A stretch of 64,000 nt of DNA from Massilia litorea (GCF_015101885.1 NZ_CP062941.1:3410001-3474000); one strand, 5' to 3'; positions 28,111-38,599 are shown, counted from the first letter of the stretch. Notes: generated by a model from the letters alone, not told the origin. Made by a program: numbers and translations.

Positions 28111-29091
28111 CTATCGGCGCGCGTGCCCAGGCAGGGTAAGAGCAGGCTTACAGTGCCCGGCCTCGAGGGGCAGCCCGTCCAGCGCTTCGGGCTGCAGCGT
28201 CACGTGGTCGATCCCGTGCTTTTCAAGCAGCATGTCGCGCACGCGCTGCAGCACGGCCGGCCATTCGGCCAGGTCGCGGATCTCGAGGTGGCCGATCAGG
28301 GCAGGGTGGCCGGGCGACATGTCCCAGACGTGCAGGTCGTGCACCGACAGCACGCCGTCGACGTCGGCCACGTCCGCGCCTACCTGCAGGTAATCGATGT
28401 GATGCGGCACGCCCTCCATCAGGAAGTGGTAGGACTCGCGCAGGATGCTCCAGGTCGATTTCAGGATCAGCAGCGACACGAAGATCGACAGGATGGGGTC
28501 GATCCGGACCCAGCCCGTAAAGTAAATGATGGCGCCGGCGGCGATCGCGGCCACCGAACCGAGCAGGTCGCCCATCACGTTGACCAGGGCCGCGCGGGTA
28601 TTGATGCTCTCGCTGTCGCGCGAGAGGACCCAGGCCACGATCAGGTTGATGGCGGCACCGATCGCGGCCACGACCAGCACCACGCCGCCCTGCACGGCTT
28701 GCGGATGCGCCAGGCGGTGGGCCGCTTCCCAGACGATCCAGGCCACCAGGGCCAGCATGGCGAGGCTGTTGACGAAGGCGGCCAGCGCCTCGGCGCGCAC
28801 GAAGCCGAAGGAGTGGCGCGAGGAGGGCGGGCGCTTGGCGATCAGCTGGGCCAGCAGGGCCAGACCGAGGGCGGCGGCGTCGGTGACCATGTGGCCGGCG
28901 TCCGAGATCAGTGCCAGCGAGTTCGACATGAAACCGGTGACGACTTCGATCAGCGCGAACAGCAGGGTCATCGCGAGCGCGATGCCGAGCGCCTTCTGGC
29001 TGCGCGCCTCGATGAAATGGCCATGGCTGGCGTCGCCGTCGAGGTGGGCGTGCAGGTGGTCGGAAGTCGGGGTGGCGTGATCGGAAGGCAT
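28111..29091 (-). CDS. Cation diffusion facilitator (zinc/cobalt-type) transporter
   Basis: A 326-residue CDF exporter. About six helices; metal residues in [18 protein letters not shown] (HxxxD of helix 2) and, in helix 5, [12 protein letters not shown], where Asn precedes the usual Asp. A His-rich N-terminus ([16 protein letters not shown]) is typical. The cytoplasmic domain has [21 protein letters not shown]. The ATG at 29091 gives a normal start. It exports Zn or a related divalent cation with proton exchange. Confidence 0.9.
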   Translation of the reverse strand: MPSDHATPTSDHLHAHLDGDASHGHFIEARSQKALGIALAMTLLFALIEVVTGFMSNSLALISDAGHMVTDAAALGLALLAQLIAKRPPSSRHSFGFVRAEALAAFVNSLAMLALVAWIVWEAAHRLAHPQAVQGGVVLVVAAIGAAINLIVAWVLSRDSESINTRAALVNVMGDLLGSVAAIAAGAIIYFTGWVRIDPILSIFVSLLILKSTWSILRESYHFLMEGVPHHIDYLQVGADVADVDGVLSVHDLHVWDMSPGHPALIGHLEIRDLAEWPAVLQRVRDMLLEKHGIDHVTLQPEALDGLPLEAGHCKPALTLPGHARR

Positions 29092-29177
29092 GGGTGATTC
29101 ATTCAAGTGGAACAGACGGCAGTGTAGCGGATGCCGGGAACATGTTTGCCGTCCCGCCACTAAATTCCGGACAAGCC

Positions 29178-29206
29178 TTGCGTGACGGCGGCGCACCCCC
29201 TATAAT
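29178..29206 (+). promoter_or_regulatory. Promoter of tRNA-Val (and probably of thrS)
   Basis: TTGCGT (29178-29183) and a perfect TATAAT (29201-29206) with 17 bp between; transcription would start just before the tRNA at 29217. No other strong promoter is seen before thrS, so the leader, terminator and thrS are probably also served by it. Confidence 0.7.
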
Positions 29207-29216
29207 GCACGTCATT

Positions 29217-29293
29217 GGGCGGTTAGTTCAGCTGGTTAGAATACTTGGTCGACATCCAAGGGGTCGCAGATTCGAATTCTGCACCGCCCACCA
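29217..29293 (+). tRNA. tRNA-Val (anticodon GAC)
   Basis: Cloverleaf with acceptor GGGCGGT/ACCGCCC, D-stem GTTC/GAAT, anticodon stem CTTGG/CCAAG, and TTCGAAT in the T-loop. The anticodon is GAC and reads the valine codon GUC. CCA is encoded at 29291-29293. The anticodon loop reads TCGACAT, so position 33 is C where nearly all tRNAs have U. Its position in front of thrS is common in betaproteobacteria. Confidence 0.92.
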
Positions 29294-29329
29294 GAACATT
29301 AAGTAAGAGCGAGAAAGGCACCTACGGTT

Positions 29330-29371
29330 ATGACACCGCGAACTACAACGAAGTTGTGGGGGAATCGCTAG
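29330..29371 (+). CDS. Threonine-rich leader peptide (candidate thrS attenuator)
   Basis: A 13-codon frame MTPRTTTKLWGNR followed by TAG. Four codons are Thr (ACA at position 2; ACT, ACA, ACG at 5-7). An AGAAAGG ribosome site is at 29312-29318, 11 bp upstream. Downstream are a copy of the terminator's 5' arm (ACGCGG at 29372-29377, directly after the stop) and then the intrinsic terminator at 29410-29434, before thrS. This is the design of a ribosome-mediated attenuator like the trp, his and pheST leaders. Translation of the peptide is inferred from sequence only. Confidence 0.66.
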   Translation: MTPRTTTKLWGNR

Positions 29372-29409
29372 ACGCGGTATGGTGTTCTTTTGCTCGACAC
29401 ACTGAAATC

Positions 29410-29434
29410 AACGCGGCTAGCCCGCGTTTTTTTT
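29410..29434 (+). terminator. Intrinsic terminator/attenuator upstream of thrS
   Basis: AACGCGG (29410-29416), loop CTAGC, CCGCGTT (29422-29428) and an eight-T run (29427-29434). It lies 75 bp before thrS. ACGCGG occurs a second time at 29372-29377, and CCGCG at 29336-29340 inside the leader codons, so alternative pairings exist: 29336-29340 with 29373-29377, or 29372-29377 with 29422-29427. The second would prevent the terminator from forming. Confidence 0.8.
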
Positions 29435-29509
29435 CGTCCATCGACTTCAAGTTTCAAATTTTTCAACGAATTTCAATATCTGCGGCGTCCGCGCCAAATG
29501 GAGATCACT

Positions 29510-31420
29510 ATGCTTAACGTGCGACTTCCCGATGGCTCCAGCCGTCAGTTCGACGGCCCGGTGACGGTTGCCCAGGTGGCGACCAGCATCGCCCCGAGCC
29601 TTGCCAAGGCGGCGCTCGCCGGCAAGGTCGACGGTAAAGTGGTCGACACCTCCTTCCTGATCGAGCAGGATGCCGATCTTGCCATCGTGACCGACAAGGA
29701 TCCCGAAGGCCTGGACGTGATCCGTCACTCGACCGCCCACCTGCTGGCCTATGCGGTGAAGGAGCTGTTCCCGGAAGCCCAGGTCACGATCGGCCCGGTG
29801 ATCGAAAACGGCTTCTATTACGACTTCTCGTACAAGCGCCCGTTCACCCCGGAAGACCTGGCGAAGATCGAAAAGAAGATGGCGGAAATCGCCAAGCGCG
29901 ACGAGCCGGTGACCCGCCGCGTCCTGCCGCGCGACGAGGCCGTCGCCTATTTCAAGTCGATCGGCGAAGAATATAAAGCGGAGATTATCGCCTCGATCCC
30001 GGCGAACGAGGATGTCTCGCTGTACGCCGAAGGCAATTTCACCGACCTCTGCCGCGGCCCGCACGTGCCCTCGACCGGCAAGCTGAAAGTGTTCAAGCTG
30101 ATGAAGCTGGCCGGCGCCTACTGGCGCGGCGACTCGAACAACGAGATGCTGCAGCGCGTCTACGGCACCGCCTGGGCGAAAAAGGAAGACCAGGAGCAAT
30201 ACCTGCACATGCTGGAAGAGGCGGAAAAGCGCGACCACCGGAAACTCGGCAAGGCACTCGACCTGTTCCACTTCCAGGAAGAAGCGCCGGGCCTGATTTT
30301 CTGGCATCCGAAGGGCTGGACCATCTGGCAGCAGGTCGAGCAGTACATGCGCCACAAATACCAGGTCAACGGTTACGACGAAGTCAAAGCGCCGCAGATC
30401 CTCGACGTCACCCTGTGGCAGAAGACCGGTCACTGGGACAATTATCGCGAGAACATGTTCACGACCGAGTCGGAAAACCGTTCGTATGCATTGAAGCCGA
30501 TGAACTGCCCGGGCCACGTGCAGATCTATAACTCGGGCATGAAGAGCTACCGCGACCTGCCGCTGCGCTACGGCGAGTTCGGCCAGTGCCACCGCAACGA
30601 GTCCTCGGGCGCGCTGCACGGCATCATGCGCGTGCGCGGCTTCACCCAGGACGACGGCCACGTCTTCTGTACCGAAGAGCAGATCGAATCGGAAGTCACC
30701 GCCTTCCACTCGCAGGCGATGCAGGTGTACGACGACTTTGGCTTCAACAACATCGACGTCAAGCTGGCCCTGCGTCCGGACAGCCGCATCGGTTCCGACG
30801 AGATCTGGGACGAAGCGGAAGAAGCGCTGCGCTCGGCCCTGCGCGCCTGTGGCGTGGAGTGGACGGAACTGCCGGGCGAGGGCGCCTTCTACGGTCCGAA
30901 GATCGAGTACCACCTGAAGGATAGCCTCGGCCGTCCATGGCAGGTCGGGACGATGCAGGTCGACTTCTCGATGCCGGGCCGCCTCGGGGCCGAATATGTC
31001 GCCGAAGACAACACCCGCAAGGTACCGGTGATGCTGCACCGCGCGATCGTCGGCTCGATGGAGCGCTTCATCGGCATCCTGATCGAGAACTATGCGGGCG
31101 CGCTGCCGCTCTGGTTGGCGCCGGTGCAAGTGGCTGTTCTCAACATCTCCGATGCCCAGGCCGATTACGTAAAAGAGGTGCAGGACCGCCTGAAGAAAGC
31201 CGGCCTGCGCGTTCACGCTGATTTGCGGAACGAGAAGATTACCTATAAAATACGAGAACATTCCGTCCAAAAGTTGCCATATATTCTAGTTGTTGGCGAC
31301 AAGGAACGTGAAGCAAACACCGTGGCCGTGCGCGCACGGGGCAATGTCGACTTGGGCACCATGTCCGTCGACGCCCTGATCGAGCGCCTGCTTGGCGAAG
31401 TGGCATCGAAAGCCAAATAA
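29510..31420 (+). CDS. thrS: Threonyl-tRNA synthetase
   Basis: A 636-residue class II synthetase. TGS domain at residues 1-60, editing domain with HSTAH at 73-77, catalytic core with [10 protein letters not shown] (zinc Cys and motif), [10 protein letters not shown] (motif 2) and [12 protein letters not shown] (motif 3), and a C-terminal anticodon-binding domain. The ATG at 29510 is six bases after GGAG; an in-frame ATG four codons earlier lacks a good site. It follows a leader peptide and terminator that suggest attenuation by charged tRNA-Thr. In E. coli thrS is instead controlled at translation by its own protein. Confidence 0.96.
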   Translation: MLNVRLPDGSSRQFDGPVTVAQVATSIAPSLAKAALAGKVDGKVVDTSFLIEQDADLAIVTDKDPEGLDVIRHSTAHLLAYAVKELFPEAQVTIGPVIENGFYYDFSYKRPFTPEDLAKIEKKMAEIAKRDEPVTRRVLPRDEAVAYFKSIGEEYKAEIIASIPANEDVSLYAEGNFTDLCRGPHVPSTGKLKVFKLMKLAGAYWRGDSNNEMLQRVYGTAWAKKEDQEQYLHMLEEAEKRDHRKLGKALDLFHFQEEAPGLIFWHPKGWTIWQQVEQYMRHKYQVNGYDEVKAPQILDVTLWQKTGHWDNYRENMFTTESENRSYALKPMNCPGHVQIYNSGMKSYRDLPLRYGEFGQCHRNESSGALHGIMRVRGFTQDDGHVFCTEEQIESEVTAFHSQAMQVYDDFGFNNIDVKLALRPDSRIGSDEIWDEAEEALRSALRACGVEWTELPGEGAFYGPKIEYHLKDSLGRPWQVGTMQVDFSMPGRLGAEYVAEDNTRKVPVMLHRAIVGSMERFIGILIENYAGALPLWLAPVQVAVLNISDAQADYVKEVQDRLKKAGLRVHADLRNEKITYKIREHSVQKLPYILVVGDKEREANTVAVRARGNVDLGTMSVDALIERLLGEVASKAK

Positions 31421-31465
31421 GCCAAACTAAGCCGGCCGGTTATTCAGACATTAAAAGGAAACAAC

Positions 31466-31990
31466 ATAGCTACTGACAAGTCGTCGCATCGCATCAATGG
31501 CGAAATCAACCATCCGGAAATGCGTTTGTCCGGAGTCGACAATGAGCCGCTGGGCATTGTGAGCCTGGCCGAGGCGTTTCGCCTGGCCGAGGAAAAGAAC
31601 GTCGACCTCGTGGAAATCGCGCCGAACGCGGTTCCACCGGTCTGCCGCCTCATGGATTACGGCAAGTTCAAGTACTCCGAGCAGAAGAAGGCGCACGAAG
31701 CCAAGCTGAAGCAGAAGATCATCCAGGTCAAGGAAGTCAAATTCCGTCCGGGTACGGATGAAGGCGATTACAGCATCAAGCTGCGTAACCTCATCAAGTT
31801 CCTCGACGAAGGCGACAAGACCAAGATCACGCTGCGCTTCCGCGGTCGCGAAATGGCGCACCAGGATATCGGCTTCCGCATGCTCGAACGTCTGAAGGGT
31901 GACCTGGAGCCGTATGGCCAGGTCGAGCAGTTCCCGAAGATGGAAGGCCGCCAGATGATCATGATTATCGCGCCGAAGAAGAAGAAATAA
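31466..31990 (+). CDS. infC: Translation initiation factor IF-3, ATA start
   Basis: A protein of about 174 residues with the conserved start [22 protein letters not shown]. The reading frame has no ATG before Met 19 (31520), but the conserved N-terminal domain begins upstream; the codon at 31466 is ATA, placed five bases after AAGGAA. IF3 proofreads start codons, and infC genes are known for rare starts (AUU in E. coli), which lets IF3 repress its own synthesis. The length then fits the family (about 175-180). It is in the same order as in other proteobacteria: thrS-infC-rpmI-rplT. Confidence 0.9.
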   Translation: MATDKSSHRINGEINHPEMRLSGVDNEPLGIVSLAEAFRLAEEKNVDLVEIAPNAVPPVCRLMDYGKFKYSEQKKAHEAKLKQKIIQVKEVKFRPGTDEGDYSIKLRNLIKFLDEGDKTKITLRFRGREMAHQDIGFRMLERLKGDLEPYGQVEQFPKMEGRQMIMIIAPKKKK

Positions 31991-32008
31991 TTCTTCGATT
32001 GGTAGTAA

Positions 32009-32069
32009 CAGGGCCGGGTCAGGTGTTGCAGTCGAACTGCAACGCCGGGCTCGGCCCTGTGCCGTTTTT
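32009..32069 (+). terminator. Large hairpin with T-run between infC and rpmI
   Basis: CAGGGCCG (32009-32016) pairs with CGGCCCTG (32052-32059), and inside it GTTGCAG pairs with CTGCAAC; GCCGTTTTT follows. It may act as a (partial) terminator or attenuator separating infC from the ribosomal protein genes. In other bacteria an rRNA-like structure here binds L20, but this hairpin shows no obvious likeness. Confidence 0.65.
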
Positions 32070-32137
32070 GTGGCGAATGTTGGCTCACATGGCAGTATTC
32101 GCGCTACCTCGGCAACACCTTCCTCACTAAGCTGTGT

Positions 32138-32143
32138 TAGAAT
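32138..32143 (+). promoter_or_regulatory. Possible -10 box before rpmI
   Basis: TAGAAT about 140 bp upstream of rpmI. No convincing -35 box is seen. The 32070-32281 region is otherwise without an ORF and could be a long leader of the rpmI-rplT transcript. Confidence 0.3.
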
Positions 32144-32281
32144 CTGCGGTTCCTGTTTTTAGAAGCAGGTTGTAGCGCACTCGCATGCGCTGCAAGACAA
32201 GTGAAAGTAGGCATCCAAGAGCAGCGTTGCTGCCACCTGCAATCCTGTCACATATGAGGCTGTCCGCAAGGGCAGATGACT

Positions 32282-32479
32282 ATGCCAAAAATGAAAACCA
32301 AAAGCAGCGCGAAGAAGCGTTTTCGCGTGCGTCCGGGCGGTACTGTGAAATCGGGTATGGCGTTCAAGCGTCACATCCTGACCAAGAAGACCACCAAGAA
32401 CAAGCGTCAGCTGCGCGGCACCCGTAACATCAATGCGTCGGACGTGACCAGCGTCTACCGCATGATGCCATCTGCTTAA
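32282..32479 (+). CDS. rpmI: 50S ribosomal protein L35
   Basis: A 65-residue basic protein: [16 protein letters not shown] is the invariant L35 start, with [19 protein letters not shown] in the middle. The ATG at 32282 is chosen over 32276 because MPKMKTK is the normal N-terminus. It is 20 bp upstream of rplT and in the same operon. Confidence 0.97.
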   Translation: MPKMKTKSSAKKRFRVRPGGTVKSGMAFKRHILTKKTTKNKRQLRGTRNINASDVTSVYRMMPSA

Positions 32480-32499
32480 TCTCACACTAAGGAGCTAAT

Positions 32500-32859
32500 A
32501 TGCCTCGAGTAAAACGTGGGGTTACTGCACGTGCCCGTCATAAGAAAGTTCTTGAGCTTGCCAAAGGCTACCGTGGCCGTCGCTCAAAAGTATTCCGTAT
32601 TGCCAAGCAAGCAGTCATGCGCGCTGGCCAGTACGCATACCGCGACCGCCGCAACAAGAAGCGCGTCTTCCGCGCACTGTGGATCACCCGTATCAACGCG
32701 GCTTCGCGTTCGCACGGCATGACCTACAGCGCGTTCATGAACGGCCTGAAAAAAGCCGCGATTGAACTGGACCGTAAGGTCCTGGCCGATATGGCCGTGC
32801 ACGACAAGCCGGCGTTCGCCGCGATTGTCGCCGCCGTCCAGGCCAAGCTGGCTGCCTGA
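32500..32859 (+). CDS. rplT: 50S ribosomal protein L20
   Basis: A 119-residue protein with the N-terminal [20 protein letters not shown] and central [20 protein letters not shown] typical of L20, an early assembly protein of the large subunit. A GGAG ribosome site is present. It ends the rpmI-rplT operon with a terminator at 32906-32937. Confidence 0.97.
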   Translation: MPRVKRGVTARARHKKVLELAKGYRGRRSKVFRIAKQAVMRAGQYAYRDRRNKKRVFRALWITRINAASRSHGMTYSAFMNGLKKAAIELDRKVLADMAVHDKPAFAAIVAAVQAKLAA

Positions 32860-32905
32860 TAGCAGTCTGCTAGCAAAGCGCTGCGGTAACGTAGCGCAAA
32901 AAGAG

Positions 32906-32937
32906 CGGGGCAAGGTGCAAACCTGTGCCCCGTTTTT
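32906..32937 (+). terminator. Intrinsic terminator after rplT
   Basis: CGGGGCA (32906-32912) pairs with TGCCCCG (32926-32932), with inner AGGT/ACCT closing a GCAA (GNRA-type) loop, followed by five T. It separates rplT from pheS. No Phe-rich leader peptide is visible before it, so pheM-like attenuation is not supported here. Confidence 0.85.
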
Positions 32938-32964
32938 GATTATGGGTCCCTGTGAATTTGCTAA

Positions 32965-34053
<1,089 letters not shown>

Positions 34054-34083
34054 TAACAATCACCTGCAGCTGAAGGCAAGATT

Positions 34084-36510
34084 ATGCAATTCTCCGAAAA
34101 CTGGCTCCGTTCCATGGTCGATCCGAAAATGTCTTCGGATGAACTGTCCCACCTGCTGACGATGTCCGGCCTGGAAGTCGAAGAGGTCGAGCCGGTCGCG
34201 CCGCCGTTCTCGAACGTGGTCGTGGCCGAAGTGGTCGAAGTGGCGAAACACCCGAACGCGGACCGCCTGAACGTCTGCCAGGTGAACGTCGGTACCGGCA
34301 CGCTCCTGAACATCGTCTGCGGCGCACCGAACGTGCGCGCCGGCATGAAGGCGATCTGCGCCAAGGCCGGCGCCGTCCTGCCGCCGGGCGCGGACGGCAA
34401 GCCCTTCGAAATCAAGGTCGGCCAGCTGCGCGGCGTCGAGTCGCAGGGCATGCTGTGCTCGGCCAAGGAACTGAAAATCTCGGAAGAGAGCAGCGGCCTG
34501 ATGGAACTCCCGCCTGATGCGCCGGTCGGCACCAGCATCCGCGACTACCTCGGCCTGGACGACCTGAAGTTCACGATCAAGCTGACCCCGAACAAGGCGG
34601 ACTGCCTGTCGGTGCTGGGCGTGGCGCGCGAAGTCTCCGCGCTCACCGGTACCCCGCTGCATCTTCCGACCACGGTCCCGGTTGCCGTGACAATGGACGA
34701 AATCCTGCCGGCGAAAATTTCCGCGCCCGACCTGTGCGGCCGCTTCACGGGCCGCGTGATCCGCGGTCTCAACGCGAAAGCGGCAACGCCGGAGTGGATG
34801 AAGCAGCGCCTGGAGCGCTCGGGCCAGCGCTCGGTCTCGGCCCTGGTCGACATCTCGAACTACGTCATGCTGGAAGTCGGCCGTCCGTCGCACGTGTTCG
34901 ACATGAACAAGATCCACGGCAGCCTGGACGTGCGTTGGGGCAAGAAAGGCGAATCCCTTAAACTCCTGAACGGCAACACCGTCGAAGTCGACGAGTGGGT
35001 CGGCGTGATTGCCGACGACAAGGAAATCGAATCGCTGGCCGGCATCATGGGCGGCGACTCGACCGCCGTCACGCTGGACACCACCGACATCTACCTGGAA
35101 GCGGCCTTCTGGTGGCCGAACGCGATCCAGGGCCGTGCCCGCAAGTACAATTTCTCGACCGACGCGGCGCACCGCTTCGAGCGCGGCGTCGACTATGCGA
35201 CGACCGTCGAGCACATCGAGCGCATCACGGCGCTGATCCTGCAGATCTGCGGCACGGACAATACGAAAGTCGGTCCGGTCGACGACCAGGTCGCGAACCT
35301 GCCTGAGCGTAAGCCGGTCGTGCTGCGCACGGCGCGCGCCCAGAAGGTCATCGGCGTACCGATTACCGACGAGATGGTGGCCGACATTTTCACCCGCCTG
35401 CACCTGCCGTTCACGCATGAGGCAGGCAAGTTCGCGGTCACCGCGCCGTCCTACCGTTTCGACATCGAGATCGAGGAAGACCTGATCGAGGAAGTCGCGC
35501 GCGTGTATGGCTTCGAAAACATTCCGGCCAATCCGCCGGTGGCGCCATCCGCCATGCTGATCGAACCGGAAAACAGCCGCTCGCTGTTCGCCATGCGGCA
35601 CCAGCTGGCTGATCTCGGCTATCAGGAAGTCGTCAACATGAGCTTCGTGGAAAGCGTCTGGGAACAGGATTTCGCGGGCAACGATTCCCCGATCAAGCTG
35701 CAGAATCCGATCGCCAGCCAGATGAGCGTGATGCGCTCGACCCTGATCGGCGGCCTGCTGGCCAACGTGCGCTATAACCTGAACCGCAAGGCGGGCAGGG
35801 TGCGCGTGTTCGAAGTCGGCGCGATCTTCAAGCGCAACGACGTCACGACCGATGGTCCGCTGAGCGTGGCCGGCTTCGACCAGCCCAAGCGCGTGGCCGC
35901 CATGGCCTATGGCCCGGTGGCGGACGAGCAGTGGGGCCAGCCGACCCGTGCGGTCGACTACTTCGACGTGAAAGCCGACCTGGAAGCGCTGTTTTCGCCG
36001 CGTGTGGTACGCTTCGTCAAGGCTGAGCACCCGGCGCTGCACCCGGGCCGCTGCGCCAATGTCGAGCTCGATGGCCGCGTGGTCGGCTTCATCGGCGAAC
36101 TGCATCCGCGCTGGCTGCAGAAGTACGACCTGCCGCAGGCGCCGGTGCTGTTCGAAGTCGACGCCGCCGCCTTGCAGGAACGCGTGGTCCCGGTCTACAC
36201 CGAGATTTCGAAGTTCCCGGGCGCCACGCGCGACCTCGCGCTGGTGGTCAAACAGGACGTTCCGGCCCAGTCCGTGATCGATGCGTTCGAGTCGGCAATT
36301 GCCGCCCACCCGAACGGCAAGATCGTGCAAGCCGTTGTTTTGTTTGATGAATACCGCGGCAAGGGACTGGAGGCGGACGAAAAATCGCTTGCTTTCCGCT
36401 TTAGCTTGCAAGATACTCAATCGACCTTGCAGGACGATGTCGTGGAGGCCGTGATGGCTGCCGTGGCCGAGGCCGCAAGAGAAAAACACAACGCAAAATT
36501 GCGTGGCTAA
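34084..36510 (+). CDS. pheT: Phenylalanyl-tRNA synthetase beta subunit
   Basis: An 808-residue subunit with the tRNA-binding domain (residues about 40-150), B3/B4 editing region, B5 DNA-binding-like module, and the C-terminal anticodon-binding domain with [16 protein letters not shown]. Its length is normal. It pairs with PheS as a tetramer. The next gene (ihfA) is on the same strand and follows as in the E. coli pheST-ihfA order. Confidence 0.97.
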   Translation: MQFSENWLRSMVDPKMSSDELSHLLTMSGLEVEEVEPVAPPFSNVVVAEVVEVAKHPNADRLNVCQVNVGTGTLLNIVCGAPNVRAGMKAICAKAGAVLPPGADGKPFEIKVGQLRGVESQGMLCSAKELKISEESSGLMELPPDAPVGTSIRDYLGLDDLKFTIKLTPNKADCLSVLGVAREVSALTGTPLHLPTTVPVAVTMDEILPAKISAPDLCGRFTGRVIRGLNAKAATPEWMKQRLERSGQRSVSALVDISNYVMLEVGRPSHVFDMNKIHGSLDVRWGKKGESLKLLNGNTVEVDEWVGVIADDKEIESLAGIMGGDSTAVTLDTTDIYLEAAFWWPNAIQGRARKYNFSTDAAHRFERGVDYATTVEHIERITALILQICGTDNTKVGPVDDQVANLPERKPVVLRTARAQKVIGVPITDEMVADIFTRLHLPFTHEAGKFAVTAPSYRFDIEIEEDLIEEVARVYGFENIPANPPVAPSAMLIEPENSRSLFAMRHQLADLGYQEVVNMSFVESVWEQDFAGNDSPIKLQNPIASQMSVMRSTLIGGLLANVRYNLNRKAGRVRVFEVGAIFKRNDVTTDGPLSVAGFDQPKRVAAMAYGPVADEQWGQPTRAVDYFDVKADLEALFSPRVVRFVKAEHPALHPGRCANVELDGRVVGFIGELHPRWLQKYDLPQAPVLFEVDAAALQERVVPVYTEISKFPGATRDLALVVKQDVPAQSVIDAFESAIAAHPNGKIVQAVVLFDEYRGKGLEADEKSLAFRFSLQDTQSTLQDDVVEAVMAAVAEAAREKHNAKLRG

Positions 36511-36619
36511 GTTTTACATCCAAAACATGTCCATCTGAAGGCAGGGCTTCAAAATTAATAACAACGACGTTGATTCGGCCGTATTCCAGGAGGCTCTGGC
36601 GGCCGATCTGCATCGCGCG

Positions 36620-36973
36620 ATGCAGGTGGCGCGGGTACGGAAAGAAGCGGAAAAGGACCTGCCGACCCTTACCAAGGCCGAGCTGGCCGAGTTGCTCTTC
36701 GAGCAGGTCGGCCTGAACAAGCGCGAAGCCAAGGACATGGTCGAGACCTTCTTCGACGAGATCCGTAACGCGCTCGAGCGCGGCGAGGCTGTCAAGCTGT
36801 CCGGCTTCGGCAACTTCCAGTTGCGCGACAAGCCGCAGCGGCCGGGCCGCAATCCAAAAACCGGGGAAGAGATTCCGATCACGGCGCGCCGCGTCGTGAC
36901 CTTCCACGCCAGCCAGAAACTGAAGGGCATGGTTGAAGAAATCAGTCCGGCATCCCTGGCGCGCGCCGCCTGA
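36620..36973 (+). CDS. ihfA: Integration host factor alpha subunit (N-terminal extension likely)
   Basis: A nucleoid protein that bends DNA. From the ATG at 36620 it has 117 residues; the domain is [42 protein letters not shown] and [16 protein letters not shown]. No ribosome site precedes this ATG, and the same frame stays open upstream to a TGA at 36536 with coding-like codons ([18 protein letters not shown]). No ATG, GTG or TTG exists there; ATT at 36554, seven bases after AGGG, is a possible real start, which would add 22 residues. Betaproteobacterial IhfA proteins often carry such a tail. Confidence 0.92.
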   Translation: MQVARVRKEAEKDLPTLTKAELAELLFEQVGLNKREAKDMVETFFDEIRNALERGEAVKLSGFGNFQLRDKPQRPGRNPKTGEEIPITARRVVTFHASQKLKGMVEEISPASLARAA

Positions 36974-37005
36974 GTGCGGCTGCGAAGTGCGTTTGAAAGT
37001 GAGCC

Positions 37006-37419
37006 ATGAACGATCGCCCGAACAAGATTGAACTGACCGCGCTGCCGCCGATCCCGGCGAAGCGCTACTTCACGATCGGCGAAGTCAGCGAATTGTGCGG
37101 CGTCAAGCCGCACGTGCTGCGCTACTGGGAACAGGAATTTACTCAGCTGAAGCCGGTCAAACGCCGAGGTAACCGCCGTTACTACCAGCACCACGAGGTG
37201 CTGCTGATCCGGCGCATCCGCGAACTGCTCTACGAACAAGGTTTCACGATCAGCGGTGCACGCAACAAGCTCGACAGCCGGGCCAGCAACCAGGCCGGCG
37301 GGATCGAGGAAGTGCAGGTCGAGGAGGCGCCCGTCGTCGACACGGCCAGGCTGCGCGCGGAACTGCTCGACATCGTCGCCTTGTGCAAGCAGGGCGTGCC
37401 GGCGAACGAGGTCCGTTAA
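37006..37419 (+). CDS. MerR family transcriptional regulator
   Basis: A 137-residue regulator with the helix-turn-helix KRYFTIGEVSELCGVKPHVLRYWEQEF and the wing NRRYYQHHEVLLIRRI, followed by a short C-terminal part without metal-binding Cys. It stands 32 bp after ihfA, the position usual in betaproteobacteria. The ligand and targets are unknown; proteins like this are often called MlrA-like. It ends before a hairpin-rich 270-bp gap. Confidence 0.92.
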   Translation: MNDRPNKIELTALPPIPAKRYFTIGEVSELCGVKPHVLRYWEQEFTQLKPVKRRGNRRYYQHHEVLLIRRIRELLYEQGFTISGARNKLDSRASNQAGGIEEVQVEEAPVVDTARLRAELLDIVALCKQGVPANEVR

Positions 37420-37440
37420 AACCGTAGCGAGCGGCAGCAA

Positions 37441-37506
37441 TGTCGCCCTGGAAGCGCAGCTGTACGGGAGTACAGCGAGCTGTCGCCCTGGCGGCGCAGG
37501 GCGACA
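37441..37506. repeat. Duplicated TGTCGCCCTG and nested hairpins after merR
   Basis: TGTCGCCCTG is at 37441-37450 and again at 37481-37490; the second pairs with CAGGGCGACA (37497-37506) around a six-base loop (10-bp perfect stem). Between them, CTGTAC-GGGA-GTACAG (37460-37475) forms another hairpin. There is no T-run directly after. It may act as transcript end or as a structured RNA; nothing else is seen in 37420-37570. Confidence 0.55.
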
Positions 37507-37575
37507 GTGCAACGCGCACTAGGTTCGAGCGGACTTCGCGACTTAATGTAGCGTTAACACGGCTGTCGTGCGCTG

Positions 37576-37603
37576 TTGTAGTAGGGCGCATGAGTGCTAA
37601 AAT
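37576..37603 (+). promoter_or_regulatory. Candidate extended -10 promoter of the NarL-type regulator
   Basis: TTGTAG (37576-37581) and TGC-TAAAAT (-10 at 37598-37603) with 16-bp spacing; about 90 bp before the gene. Confidence 0.45.
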
Positions 37604-37693
37604 GTTACATGCGGCTTAGGTAATCCAACGCCTGACAGCCGGGGAATGCTATCCCCGGCACTTTCCTGTGCCAGGAAAATTTAAGGGAAGACA

Positions 37694-38326
37694 ATGATAC
37701 GCGTTGCCATTTGTGACGACCACCAGATAGTTCGAGCAGGTTTCAAACAGATTTTCTCCTCGTCCGGCGATTTCGAAGTCGTCGCTGAAGGCGCCACCGG
37801 CCGCGAGGCGCTGGACATCGCGCGTCGCGAAATCTGCGACGTGCTGCTGCTCGACATCGCCATGCCCGACCAGAGCGGGATCGACATTCTGCGTACCATC
37901 CGCCAGGGCCAGCCGAACCTGCCGGTGCTGATTCTTTCCGGCTATCCGGCTCAGCAATATGCGCTGAACCTGTTCAAGATGGGTGCCAACGGTTACCTGA
38001 ACAAGGAATGCGATGCGGACGAGCTCAAGACCGCCGTGCGCACCGTGTTCCAGGGCCGCCGCTACGTGAGCTCGACCGTCGGCGAATTGCTGGCGCAGAG
38101 TTTCGACCGCGATCCGAACACGGCCCTGCATACCGAGCTGTCGGACCGCGAATTCCAGGTATTCCTGCGCCTGGCCAAGGGCGCGACCGTTTCCGATATC
38201 GGAAACGCGCTCTCGCTCTCGATTAAGACCGTGTCGACCTACCGCACCCGCATCATGGAAAAGATGGGCCTGCAGTCGAACAGCGACCTGACGTATTACG
38301 CAATGAAAAACAACCTGCTCGATTAA
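37694..38326 (+). CDS. NarL/FixJ family response regulator
   Basis: A 210-residue regulator: receiver domain with acid cluster CDDHQIV and phospho-acceptor Asp in VLLLDIAMPD (about residue 55), Lys in GYLNKECD; then a LuxR-type helix-turn-helix with LSDREFQVFLRLAKGATVSDIGNAL and STYRTRIMEKMGL. The HisKA_3-type kinase 270 bp downstream on the same strand is its probable partner, although each gene seems to have its own promoter. Confidence 0.93.
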   Translation: MIRVAICDDHQIVRAGFKQIFSSSGDFEVVAEGATGREALDIARREICDVLLLDIAMPDQSGIDILRTIRQGQPNLPVLILSGYPAQQYALNLFKMGANGYLNKECDADELKTAVRTVFQGRRYVSSTVGELLAQSFDRDPNTALHTELSDREFQVFLRLAKGATVSDIGNALSLSIKTVSTYRTRIMEKMGLQSNSDLTYYAMKNNLLD

Positions 38327-38554
38327 GAGCGGGCTGCGAGCGCCGCCCGGCGCTCGCCCTTGCCGGCGCCATGCCGGCGCAGCGGCCCGCGGCCGCCCGT
38401 GCGTCAACGCGCAGCGTTCGACCTCGCCGAACCGGTATCCGTATCAGGCCCGTCTCCTGTCCGGTTCCGCAGGGAAAAACCGCCCGCGAGTGCAATCTGT
38501 CTCATCCCTTCAACTCAACGACATTGCTGCGCTGCATTAAAGTCCGTCAGCGAC

Positions 38555-38560
38555 TATAAT
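38555..38560 (+). promoter_or_regulatory. Candidate -10 box before the CHASE3 histidine kinase
   Basis: A perfect TATAAT 40 bp before the kinase start; the -35 region is weak (CTGCAT at 17 bp). The preceding 38327-38540 stretch holds a GAGCGCCG/CGGCGCTC hairpin (38338-38355) and GC-rich palindromes but no gene. Confidence 0.4.
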
Positions 38561-38599
38561 CAGTGCGGTCCGGCAAGTTGCGCGAAAGGAACCCAGCAG

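Noticed and set aside
29294..29390. A longer ORF running from the tRNA-Val end through the thrS leader (29245-29517)
   Set aside because: It begins inside the tRNA gene and crosses the terminator; no ribosome site or coding signal.
34060..36489. An 809-codon open frame antisense to pheT
   Set aside because: Same GC effect; pheT on the other strand is fully conserved.
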